Source of the DNA: JASSUD01 sp031963445
GTDB taxonomy: Bacteria > Pseudomonadota > Gammaproteobacteria > Burkholderiales > Burkholderiaceae
Length of the DNA: 64,000 nt
Direction: 5' to 3'
Assembly: GCA_031963445.1 (NCBI GenBank)
Contig: JASSUH010000001.1
Span: 310,001 to 374,000, forward strand
Shown here: piece by piece, positions 35,578 to 42,946 of the stretch
Layout of the letters: each line of letters opens with the position of its first letter
How positions within the stretch are numbered: position 1 is the stretch's first letter
Notes under the pieces: generated by a model
Told to the model about the DNA's origin: nothing
Seen by the model: only the letters and a program-made list of their open reading frames with translations
Databases searched by the model: none
Made by a program: the position numbers and the translations under genes

Positions 35578-36495
35578 ATGGCAGATCTAAAAAAAATAAT
35601 GGCCGTATTTATTGCATGCGGAGTCATCGCAGGCAATGTGTACGCGCAACAGGGCGGCACATTAGAAAAAATTAAGCGCAGCAATGTGATTGCAGTAGGA
35701 CACCGCGAATCGTCGATACCTTTTTCTTACTACGATCAGAAGCAACAAGTGGTCGGCTATTCTCAGGAATTTACGGACGCTATCGTCAATGCCGTCAAAC
35801 AAAAGCTGAATCTACCGAACCTGCAGCGCACACAAATGCCGCTCACTTCGCAAAATCGTATTCCGTTGATCCAAAACGGCACCGTTGATATTGAATGCGG
35901 TTCAACCACGAATAACCGCGAGCGTCAAAATCAGGTCGCTTTTTCCAACAATATTTTTGCTATCGAAGCCCGTCTTTTAGTGAAAAAAGACAGTGGCATT
36001 AAAGATTTCGCCGACCTTAAAGGTAAAACTGTTGTAACCACCAGCGGCACAACTTCTGAGCGCGTATTACGCAAACTCGAGCAGGAAAAAGGATTACCTA
36101 AAAACATTATTAAGGCCAAAGACCATGGCGAAGCCTTCTTAATGTTAGAACAAGGTCGTGCTGCCGCGTTTATGATGGATGATGCCCTGTTGGCAGGCGA
36201 ACGCGCCAAATCCAAACAGTCTCAAAATTATGAAATCGTAGGTACGCTTGAATCGGTAGGCTTTCCGCGCGCACGTGAAGTGTACGGCTGCATGATGCGT
36301 AAAAACGATCCTGAATTTAAAGCACTCGTCGATCAAACCATCGCTGATCTCGAACGCTCAGGTAAAGCCGAACAATTTTATAAAAAATGGTTCCTGTCAC
36401 CTATTCCGCCGTCAAATTTAAATTTGAATTTCCCATTAAGCAAAGCCATGGCGGAGTTGTATCAGAACCCAAACGACAAGTCACTTGATAATTAG
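35578..36495 (+). CDS. gltI: Glutamate/aspartate ABC transporter, periplasmic binding protein
   Basis: The family-3 solute-binding protein of an acidic amino-acid importer. The N-terminus is a signal peptide (MADLKKIMAVFIACGVIAGN, cleavage near VYAQ-QGG). The mature part has VIAVGHRESSIPFSYYDQKQ, the GSTTNNRERQNQVAFSN ligand block and GYSQEFTDAIVNAV. Ribosome-binding site TAAGGAAC precedes the ATG at 35578. It is separated from gltJ by 324 bases containing a type E palindrome, although gltIJKL is normally compact. Confidence 0.95.
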   Translation: MADLKKIMAVFIACGVIAGNVYAQQGGTLEKIKRSNVIAVGHRESSIPFSYYDQKQQVVGYSQEFTDAIVNAVKQKLNLPNLQRTQMPLTSQNRIPLIQNGTVDIECGSTTNNRERQNQVAFSNNIFAIEARLLVKKDSGIKDFADLKGKTVVTTSGTTSERVLRKLEQEKGLPKNIIKAKDHGEAFLMLEQGRAAAFMMDDALLAGERAKSKQSQNYEIVGTLESVGFPRAREVYGCMMRKNDPEFKALVDQTIADLERSGKAEQFYKKWFLSPIPPSNLNLNFPLSKAMAELYQNPNDKSLDN

Positions 36496-36511
36496 AAAAC
36501 ACTAGCAAGAC

Positions 36512-36594
36512 GCTGAATAAACCGGGAGCGGCAGTACAGAGGTTCCTTAATGTGCCGGCGAATAGAGGCATCTGTTGCTCCCAGTTTATTCAAC
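36512..36594. repeat. Type E palindromic element between gltI and gltJ
   Basis: ACGCTGAATAAACCGGGAGC pairs with GCTCCCAGTTTATTCAACACC. The inner part contains GGCAGTACAGAGGTTCC. It follows the gltI stop within 20 bases and could act as a processing or attenuation hairpin that lowers expression of the permease genes relative to the binding protein. The remaining gap to 36819 shows nothing else. Confidence 0.72.
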
Positions 36595-36819
36595 ACCTCC
36601 TTAATTTTCGTTATTTAAGCGCTAACTGCGTTTTTTTAAAAAAGCGGATGAAAGGGAAAATATAAAGTGGCCAAACTCGTGGGAAGCGCCCATTGTAGGC
36701 AGCATTACCCATAGAACGCCCGTGGTCTCTCTTCTCATAGCGAAATTCCTTTATTCACCATTTTTTCTATAAGGGAAAAGCGCCCAATGCCATACTATTT
36801 CTGCAGGAGTTAAATTCGA

Positions 36820-37560
36820 ATGGGTTATCACTGGAACTGGGGAATCTTATTCAGCCCTGTCTCCACAGGCGAACCAACCACTTACTTTGGTTGGCTCATC
36901 TCAGGCTTGCAAATTACCGTCACACTTTCTCTGTCAGCTTGGCTGGTAGCTTTAGTGTTCGGCTCTTTTTTTGGCGCGCTGCGCACGCTGCCTAATCGAG
37001 GCATAGCCGCTATCGGCACAGTTTATGTGGCTGTATTTCGTAATATTCCACTGATTGTGCAGTTTTTTGCTTGGTATTTTGTGGTACCAGAACTCTTACC
37101 CACTTCGATTGGTAGTTGGTTCAAAGAACTCGCGCCCAACCTACAATTCTTTGCGACTTCAATTCTTTGCCTTGGCCTTTTCACCGGCGCCCGTGTTTGT
37201 GAACAAGTGCGCTCAGGGATTAATGCGCTGCCACGCGGGCAAAAAGAAGCGGCTCTAGCACTAGGTTTAAGCGTGCCACAAACTTATCGCCATGTATTAA
37301 TGCCGGCTGCTTTTCGCGTCATCGTGCCGCCACTGACTTCCGAGTTTCTGAATATCTTTAAAAATTCAGCTGTTGCCTCAACCATTGGTTTACTTGAGCT
37401 TTCTGCCCAAGCACGCCAGCTGGTCGACTACACAGCACAGACTTATGAGTCATTTATCTCCGTCACCATTGCCTACTTCATGATCAATATGGTGGTGATG
37501 CTAGCCATGCAATGGGTCGAAAAGAAAGTACGCCTGCCCGGCTATGTAGGAGGTAAATAA
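36820..37560 (+). CDS. gltJ: Glutamate/aspartate ABC transporter permease
   Basis: An inner-membrane permease subunit (246 aa) of the polar amino-acid (HisM-like) type. The EAA-loop motif region is NALPRGQKEAALALGLSVPQ (about residues 132-151), which contacts the ATPase. About five membrane segments are visible, starting after LISGLQITVTLSLSAWL. CAGGAGTTAAATTCGA precedes the ATG. Its stop overlaps the gltK start by one base. Confidence 0.94.
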   Translation: MGYHWNWGILFSPVSTGEPTTYFGWLISGLQITVTLSLSAWLVALVFGSFFGALRTLPNRGIAAIGTVYVAVFRNIPLIVQFFAWYFVVPELLPTSIGSWFKELAPNLQFFATSILCLGLFTGARVCEQVRSGINALPRGQKEAALALGLSVPQTYRHVLMPAAFRVIVPPLTSEFLNIFKNSAVASTIGLLELSAQARQLVDYTAQTYESFISVTIAYFMINMVVMLAMQWVEKKVRLPGYVGGK

Positions 37561-38273
37561 TGGAATTCGATTGGAATACGATCATATCTTCGCTGCCACT
37601 TCTTGGCCGCGGGTTACTCATCACATTGCAAATTACAATTACCGCCATCATCGTTGGTATTGGTTGGGGTACGATCTTAGCGCTGTTTAGGCTCTCATCG
37701 ATTAGGCCATTAGCTTGGTTTGCGAATATTTATGTCACCTTCTTTCGCTCGATTCCGCTAGTGATGGTGCTGCTCTGGTTCTTTCTGATTGTGCCGCAGA
37801 TACTGCAATCTGTTTTGAACTTGCCAGCCCATACTGACATTCGCTTAGTCTCAGCGATGATCGCTTTCTCTTTATTCGAGGCAGCTTACTATTCAGAAAT
37901 CATCCGAGCAGGGATACAAAGTGTGTCGCGCGGCCAAGCACAAGCTGCTAGCGCACTGGGTATGACTTATAGCCAGTCGATGTTCTTGATCGTGCTGCCA
38001 CAAGCCTTTCATGCAATGCTCCCGCTATTGCTCACGCAAGGCTTAGTGCTGTTTCAAGATTCATCATTAGTTTATGTGATAGGGTTGGCCGACTTCTTCC
38101 GCTCTACGACAATTATCGGCGAGCGAGACGGCAGCACGATAGAAATGATTTTATTCGCAGGCGCCTGTTACTTCTTAATGGGGTTAGCGGCTTCTGCCTT
38201 AATTAAGCGAGCGCAGAAAAGCGTAGCGAGTAGTAGTAACGAGCAAGCACCAAAGACAGCTGAATCACAGTAA
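37560..38273 (+). CDS. gltK: Glutamate/aspartate ABC transporter permease
   Basis: The second permease subunit (237 aa). The EAA loop is SVSRGQAQAASALGMTYSQS (about residues 121-140); membrane segments include LLITLQITITAIIVGIGWGT. The ATG overlaps the gltJ stop (TAATG), with AGGAGG just upstream, so the two permeases are translationally coupled. It should be followed directly by the ATPase gene, but 476 bases of palindromic repeats intervene. Confidence 0.94.
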   Translation: MEFDWNTIISSLPLLGRGLLITLQITITAIIVGIGWGTILALFRLSSIRPLAWFANIYVTFFRSIPLVMVLLWFFLIVPQILQSVLNLPAHTDIRLVSAMIAFSLFEAAYYSEIIRAGIQSVSRGQAQAASALGMTYSQSMFLIVLPQAFHAMLPLLLTQGLVLFQDSSLVYVIGLADFFRSTTIIGERDGSTIEMILFAGACYFLMGLAASALIKRAQKSVASSSNEQAPKTAESQ

Positions 38274-38280
38274 TCACTCT

Positions 38281-38387
38281 CTAGGGAGAGGCTAAGTGAA
38301 CTGGGAACAACGTCATGTCTTTTTGCCGTACTTTTGTACTGGCAGCAAAGACTTACATCGCTCTCGATTAATTCAGTGCCTCTCTAG
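38281..38387. repeat. Type E-armed palindrome with the shared GTAC core
   Basis: CTAGGGAGAGGCTAAGTGAA pairs with TTAATTCAGTGCCTCTCTAG. Inside is ATGTCTTTTTGCCGTACTTTTGTACTGGCAGCAAAGACTTACAT, a nested palindrome whose centre GCCGTAC-N4-GTACTGGC resembles the type B/D core. It therefore combines type E outer arms with the type B/D centre. Confidence 0.75.
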
Positions 38388-38707
38388 AACCTGTTTAGAG
38401 TTTTCCTGGTGGTCTTGCGCTACCGCAGACAGCACAACTAGTAAGGCAAGGCGGCACAAAGGCACCAGGGAAAGTCTAAACCACTAACTTAATTAGAACC
38501 TGTTTAGGGTTTTCCTGGTGGTCTTGCGCCACCGCAGACAGTACAAGACGTACGGCAAGGCGGCGCAAGGGCGCCAGGGAAAGCCTAAACCACTAACTTA
38601 ATTAGAACCTGTTTAGGGTTTTCCTGGTGGTCTTGCGCCGCCGCAGACAGTACAAGACGTACGGCAAGGCGGCGCAAGGGCGCTAGGGAAAGCCTAAACA
38701 GGTTCTT
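38386..38707. repeat. Three type B elements in tandem, 109-bp period, between gltK and gltL
   Basis: Units begin AGAACCTGTTTAG at 38386, 38495 and 38604 (spacing 109 and 109). Each contains TTTTCCTGGTGGTCTTGCGC, CCGCAGACAG, the GTAC-core region and GGCGCAAGGGCGCCAGGGAA. Units 1 and 2 end with CTAAACCACTAACTTAATT; only unit 3 has the full closing arm CCTAAACAGGTTCTTA. Unit 1 is the most diverged, while units 2 and 3 are nearly identical. This points to repeat amplification in place. Confidence 0.92.
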
Positions 38708-38749
38708 AGAAGTACGGTAAAGCGTAAACACTCATAGCAAGGTATACCC

Positions 38750-39526
38750 ATGACTCCTCTTTCGGATCATCTGCAAAAGACAGACGAAGCGGCCCCCACA
38801 GTTATTTCCATTCAGCATCTTAATAAATGGTATGGCCAATTTCAGGTCTTAACTGACTGCACCACCGACATTAAAAAAGGTGAAGTGGTTGTCATTTGCG
38901 GCCCTTCAGGCTCGGGTAAATCAACGCTGATTAAAACCATTAATGGGCTTGAACCATTTCAGCAGGGCGATATTGTGATTGATGGTCAATCATTGACCGA
39001 TCGCAGAATTAACCTACCCAAGCTGCGCTCAAAAGTAGGCATGGTGTTTCAGCACTTTGAACTTTTCCCGCACCTATCAATTATTCAAAATTTAACCCTC
39101 GCGCAAATTAAAGTCCTTAAACGCGACAAAGATGAAGCGGTAGCAAAAGGCTTGCACTTGCTTGAGCGTGTAGGCTTAAGCGCGCATGCTGATAAATATC
39201 CAGCGCAACTATCAGGCGGCCAACAACAACGCGTCGCTATTGCCCGTGCGCTATCAATGGATCCATTTGCGATGCTGTTTGACGAGCCAACCTCAGCACT
39301 TGATCCTGAAATGGTCAATGAAGTGCTTGATGTCATGGGCGAGTTAGCGAAAGGCGGCATGACCATGATGTGCGTCACACATGAAATGAGCTTCGCCAAA
39401 CAAGTCGCTCATCGCATCATCTTCATGGACCAAGGGAGCATCATCGAAGACGTCTCGAAAGAAGAATTCTTTGAGAACCCTAAGACTGATCGCGCTAAAG
39501 AATTCCTCGCCAAAATTCTGCATTAA
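38750..39526 (+). CDS. gltL: Glutamate/aspartate ABC transporter ATP-binding protein
   Basis: The ATPase energising the gltJK permease. Walker A is GPSGSGKST (about residues 51-59), the Q-loop VFQHFELFPHL, the signature LSGGQQQRVAIARAL, Walker B MLFDEPTSALD and the switch His in CVTHEM. A 20-residue N-terminal extension (MTPLSDHLQKTDEAAPTVIS) precedes the usual start of the family, so an internal start is possible. It is cut off from gltK by a type E and three type B palindromes and may depend on read-through or a promoter in the repeats. Confidence 0.95.
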   Translation: MTPLSDHLQKTDEAAPTVISIQHLNKWYGQFQVLTDCTTDIKKGEVVVICGPSGSGKSTLIKTINGLEPFQQGDIVIDGQSLTDRRINLPKLRSKVGMVFQHFELFPHLSIIQNLTLAQIKVLKRDKDEAVAKGLHLLERVGLSAHADKYPAQLSGGQQQRVAIARALSMDPFAMLFDEPTSALDPEMVNEVLDVMGELAKGGMTMMCVTHEMSFAKQVAHRIIFMDQGSIIEDVSKEEFFENPKTDRAKEFLAKILH

Positions 39527-39541
39527 AAAAATGCCAAAATT

Positions 39542-39730
39542 GTAAGTTGGGGTGACGAAGGAACCCCAACATTACGGCCTTAAGGGTGATTGCTGGAGAT
39601 CCTGAGCAGACTCTAAGAGGCTGTTCAGGATCTTTCTAAAAAGCCTATACCAGGTTTTTCACAAGACTCAGATAGAAGCTGTTGGTTCACACGTTGGGGT
39701 TCCTTCGTCACCCCAACCTACGATTCTTTG
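39542..39730. repeat. Type A elements, two half copies (8a, 8b)
   Basis: TAAGTTGGGGTGACGAAGGAACCCCAAC (39542-39570) is a right arm that continues into ACGGCCTTAAGGGTGATTGC and CTGAGCAGACTCT. A second element begins at AGAGGCTGTTCAGGATCTTT and carries the left arm GTTGGGGTTCC...CCTACG (39693-39722) with the ATTCTTTGGC spacer. They lie tail to head between convergent gltL and thiD. Confidence 0.75.
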
Positions 39731-39750
39731 GCAATGTTCGTAAGACTCCC

Positions 39751-40560
39751 TCAATTATAAAAATGCGCCAATGGGCCGTGCCCTTGCCCCAATCTAAAAT
39801 GACTACCAGCTTGCATCGCTTGCATAAGGTATTGCTTAGCGCGAGCAACCGCGTCAGGTAATAAATAGCCTTGCGCTAAATAAGAGGCAATAGCAGAAGA
39901 CAACGTGCAGCCTGTTCCATGAGTATTCTTGGTCTCGATTCTTTCAGCTGCATATTGATAGCATTTGGAGTCCTCATAGAGATAGAGCACATCAATTGAA
40001 TCTTTCGTATTTAAATGACCGCCTTTAATCAATATATTGGTTTTATATTGATCACCTAACGCGCTTGCGACTGCTTCCATTTCAGATAGATTGGTAATAC
40101 GCTGTGCAACCAATTTCTCTGCTTCATCTAAATTTGGCGTAACAACCGTAGTAAGACCAAACAATTCTTTCTTCAACACGTCGAGAGCATCTGATTGAAG
40201 TAACTCGCTACCATTTTTAGAAACCATCACTGGGTCTAGCACAACGCTATTAACCCTATGCTTTTTTAATAAAGCGACAACCGTCTCTATCACTTCTTGG
40301 CTAAGCAGCGCACCAAGCTTGACAGCGTTAACTTCAATATCAGCAAAAACAGCCTCCACCTGCGCCGCCACAAAAGAAGCTGGCACAGCATAAATAGCCT
40401 GCACACCTTGAGTATTCTGCGCTGTTAACGCTGTAATCGCAGAGACCGCATAACCACCGGTCGCAGCAATCGTCTTGATATCTGCTTGTATCCCCGCCCC
40501 ACCCGAAGAATCAGAGCCGGCGATGGTCAACACGCAAGGATATGTTTTAGTTTTTTGCAT
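39751..40560 (-). CDS. thiD: Hydroxymethylpyrimidine / phosphomethylpyrimidine kinase
   Basis: ThiD phosphorylates HMP and then HMP-P for thiamine synthesis. The ribokinase-like fold shows the N-terminal TIAGSDSSGGAGIQADIKTI block (about residues 13-32), SAITALTAQNTQGVQAIYAV, the central LDPVMVSKNGSELL (about 116) and the anion-hole motif NTHGTGCTLSSAIASYLAQG (about 216-235). The 269-residue length is normal. No other thi gene is nearby and its ribosome-binding site is weak. Thiamine salvage or synthesis is implied. Confidence 0.96.
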   Translation of the reverse strand: MQKTKTYPCVLTIAGSDSSGGAGIQADIKTIAATGGYAVSAITALTAQNTQGVQAIYAVPASFVAAQVEAVFADIEVNAVKLGALLSQEVIETVVALLKKHRVNSVVLDPVMVSKNGSELLQSDALDVLKKELFGLTTVVTPNLDEAEKLVAQRITNLSEMEAVASALGDQYKTNILIKGGHLNTKDSIDVLYLYEDSKCYQYAAERIETKNTHGTGCTLSSAIASYLAQGYLLPDAVARAKQYLMQAMQAGSHFRLGQGHGPLAHFYN

Positions 40561-40719
40561 GAGATTCTGAGTACCGAAGTTGTAGATAAATAAAACGAAG
40601 TCAATATTCAGACATTCTTTAGCCTATCAATAGGACGAATGGCTAGCTATACGATAAATAAAAAAAGAAGCACTATTTTCCGCTACAAAAATAACCATCT
40701 TCTCACTTGCCATGCTTAG

Positions 40720-40956
40720 CAGCTAAGGCAATGTCTGCACATATATATAACCAGTTCGTTATTATTCGATTCGAGCTATATCATTAAGTACTATCTAAAA
40801 GGTGCCGAAGGTATTGCTCGTGTTTTTTATTACGCTCTGTTAAGGAAAAGAGTTGTGATGCTGCACTGTTTTATTAAAAAATCTAATAAAACCCCACTCT
40901 CAGATAAGTATCTCGCAGAGAAGCGTCTAAAGGAGATTAAGTATGCTTTCTCATGA
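40720..40956 (+). pseudogene. HigB/Gp49-like toxin, 5'-truncated remnant
   Basis: One frame reads ...IIKYYLKGAEGIARVFYYAL, then RVVMLHCFIKKSNKTPLSDK and YLAEKRLKEIKYAFS before a TGA at 40954-40956. The order G-x-x-R-x-F-Y, then LHxFxKKxxKTP, then AxxRxKE is that of phage-derived Gp49/HigB (RelE-superfamily) mRNA-cleaving toxins. The N-terminal half is missing: upstream there is only an AT-rich stretch and a stop at 40717. The end overlaps the antitoxin start by 14 bases, as in intact higBA modules. Confidence 0.7.
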
Positions 40957-41222
40957 AGAACTTAAAAAGAAGGATTTGATGCGCGCCGGCATACGGGATG
41001 AATACGAGCGCTTAGAGAAAGAAGAATTTGCACTGTTAGATTTAATGCTAGCAGCACGACGTGAAGCTAAATCTCACACAAGCTGAAATTGCTGAACGTA
41101 TGGGAACAAAACAACCTGCAGTCACACAGATGGAAACAGCGCTCGCCTCGGGCAAACATTCACCCTCACTTTCTACGATTCGTAAATATTTCGCTGCCTG
41201 CGGCAAAAGGCTTGTGCTTTAA
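40943..41222 (+). pseudogene. HigA-like XRE antitoxin, frameshifted (copy 1)
   Basis: The ATG at 40943 opens MLSHEELKKKDLMRAGIRDE...ALLDLMLAARREA. An extra A near 41070 (GCTAAATCTCAC, versus GCTAATCTCAC in the copies at 47400 and 50290) then shifts the frame into an early stop. The restored frame continues LTQAEIAERMGTKQPAVTQM and SGKHSPSLSTIRKYFAACGK to TAA 41222, a clear helix-turn-helix XRE domain. AAGGAGATTAAGT is the ribosome-binding site. This is the best preserved of four copies in the region. Confidence 0.8.
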
Positions 41223-41388
41223 GTTACGTCTCTCTAAAAACTTGCTCACAAATTCTCTAAAAGCTCAGAAGACGCGAGAGGTCTGAGTTTAGGCATTAAT
41301 GAATTGGGTTTTAAAAAGAAGTACCCCAAAGAGTTGAAATGCCCCTCCGAAAATTAGAAGCGATGTCTATTTTTTGGAGGGGTGCACT

Positions 41389-42303
41389 TTATTTAGTAAA
41401 GAGATTTAGAACGCCACGCAGTACGGCCAGCAGAGACTCTTTTAATAAAGCAATGAGTCCGAAAAACGACCATTTTTCAGACGCCCCGTTAATGGGATCT
41501 CTTTTATAAAACACAACATCTTTTGCAGATGGTTCCTCACGAGTATCACCGTCTGCTTCTGCCTCCAATAATGGCTCTACAGCACCTATATTTTTAGCTT
41601 CAATCGCGTGATTCGGGGCCGTAAGTCCCTGATTATCTTGCTCAAAATCCAAGGAAATACTTGGTTTGAGTAGATCGGGCCTCATACGAGCCTGTGAAGA
41701 GCCTAGATAATCGCTAGATAATATCCACGGATATTTTTTCGAATGCAACGAAGTAAAAAATTTGTATGCTTCAGATGAAAAACTTTCTTTTTCTGAATTA
41801 TCTTGCTCAAAATCCAAGGAAATACTTGGTACCCCGCGTTCTAATGAAGACAAAGATTTGTCTATTGCAGATAAAAGACTTTCATTTTCCGAATTATCTT
41901 GCTCAAAATCCAAGGAAATATTTGGCATCCCGCCTTTGAGTAGATCCCTCTTACGAGCCTGTGAAGAGTCTGGATAATTACTATATGAATTCGACCAAAC
42001 AACAGATTTGTACTGATCGGCTACAGGCAAGGGTTGTCTAAAAGCAATGCTTCTTTGCCAGTTTTTATTCTTTATGAGGATCAGGCCTGCTATCTTTGCA
42101 TATTCATTAAGATGTTCATTAACAAGTTCATTAACAAATTGGGTGATTGCATGACTACAAAATACAACACCAGTAAATCCACGGATATTTCCAAATATTT
42201 TGTCCAACTGCTCTGACGACACTTTTATCTTGTCAGTTGTAACTTCCTGAAAAGAAGAGCACATGCCAACACAATAATTTTTAACTGCTTGAACTGTAGG
42301 CAT
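41389..42303 (-). CDS. Effector-like protein with three ISLDFEQDN repeats (304 aa)
   Basis: I do not recognise the family. The nonapeptide ISLDFEQDN occurs at residues 129-137, 161-169 and 216-224, each in a Ser/Glu/Lys-rich unit; SSQARxRxDLLK also occurs twice (about 113-123 and 202-213). The N-terminal 85 residues look folded (IFGNIRGFTGVVFCSHAITQ), and the C-terminus ends in a hydrophobic helix (FFGLIALLKESLLAVLRGVL). There is no signal peptide. The 5' leader (ACTGAGAATTTTAATATG) is shared with the genes starting at 46925 and 49799, which places it in the same family of cassettes. Confidence 0.72.
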   Translation of the reverse strand: MPTVQAVKNYCVGMCSSFQEVTTDKIKVSSEQLDKIFGNIRGFTGVVFCSHAITQFVNELVNEHLNEYAKIAGLILIKNKNWQRSIAFRQPLPVADQYKSVVWSNSYSNYPDSSQARKRDLLKGGMPNISLDFEQDNSENESLLSAIDKSLSSLERGVPSISLDFEQDNSEKESFSSEAYKFFTSLHSKKYPWILSSDYLGSSQARMRPDLLKPSISLDFEQDNQGLTAPNHAIEAKNIGAVEPLLEAEADGDTREEPSAKDVVFYKRDPINGASEKWSFFGLIALLKESLLAVLRGVLNLFTK

Positions 42304-42379
42304 ATTAAAATTCTCAGTAAAAAAAATCTTAATTAATTTAGCAAAAAAGAATCCTAAATTATTCTCAAGATAATTCCTA

Positions 42380-42580
42380 TATGAGATGCTAATTTAATCG
42401 AGGCTAGGCAGCCTCAATGATCAAAAATGCAACATTTTAGCCAAAAGAGCTTTTTGCCATTCTCGAGCCAAGGCTTGTCCAGAAATAAATTAAAACCCAA
42501 GCGCGACAGAATCATCAAATTTACGCAGCTGCACTTGCGCATCTTTCAGACTACCAATACGGCCTAGGGTGTTTAATTGA
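42380..42580 (-). pseudogene. Degraded gene 3' end, copy A
   Basis: On the reverse strand one frame reads NTLGRIGSLKDAQVQLRKFD then DSVALGF-stop; after a one-base shift it continues ISGQALAREWQKALLAKM and ends just before TTGAGGCT-x4-AGCCTCAATT-like hairpin DNA. The same string occurs upstream of the genes starting at 46925 and 49799. It looks like the conserved C-terminal end and terminator of a gene that has been lost but copied with the cassette. The family is not recognised. Confidence 0.5.
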
Positions 42581-42719
42581 AAAGGATGCCCAGAATAATC
42601 CCGATGAGCGGTAACTTAAAACATAAAAAGACAGTCTTGCTGGTAAAGTTTCCGTTGAGGGACAGAGCGATCACGCTATAAAGGACTTGCTTAGATAGAG
42701 AAAAAAGTAGAGGGAGATT

Positions 42720-42832
42720 TTTCAATGAGGAAAGCTTTTGGCTCTCAGATGATGTAGGGCGATCGCCCTGACAAAACAAACTACAGGCACGCGGATGGAA
42801 GCACCGCTTGCCCCAGGCAGAGATTCCTTATA
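42720..42832 (+). pseudogene. HigA-like antitoxin, deep remnant (copy 2)
   Basis: TTTTGGCTCTCAGATGATGTAG matches the leader of the copies at 47214 and 50070. ACAAAACAAACTACAGGCACGCGGATGGAAGCACCGCTTGCCCCAGGCA matches the helix-turn-helix part of copy 1 (ACAAAACAACCTGCAGTCAC; GATGGAAACAGCGCTCGCCT), with many changes. The first half of the gene is deleted. The remaining bases between 42304 and 42946 hold no other gene. Confidence 0.5.
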
Positions 42833-42946
42833 CTTATTCACTTCTTAAACTTCTTACGTGACTTGGCCACTTTATACAGCAACACCCCATGCTGTTGAGT
42901 GGCATAGGGTGTTGTTGAAAAGGCTGTATTTTGCAATTTTGATTAA

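Noticed and set aside
38386..38707. Three regularly spaced repeats resembling a CRISPR array
   Set aside because: The 109-bp units are themselves the repeat with no unique spacers, they are long palindromes, and no cas gene is present.
41089..41286. A 65-codon plus-strand frame starting MLNVWEQNN
   Set aside because: It is the wrong frame of the decayed HigA-like gene; the homologous frame is one base away.
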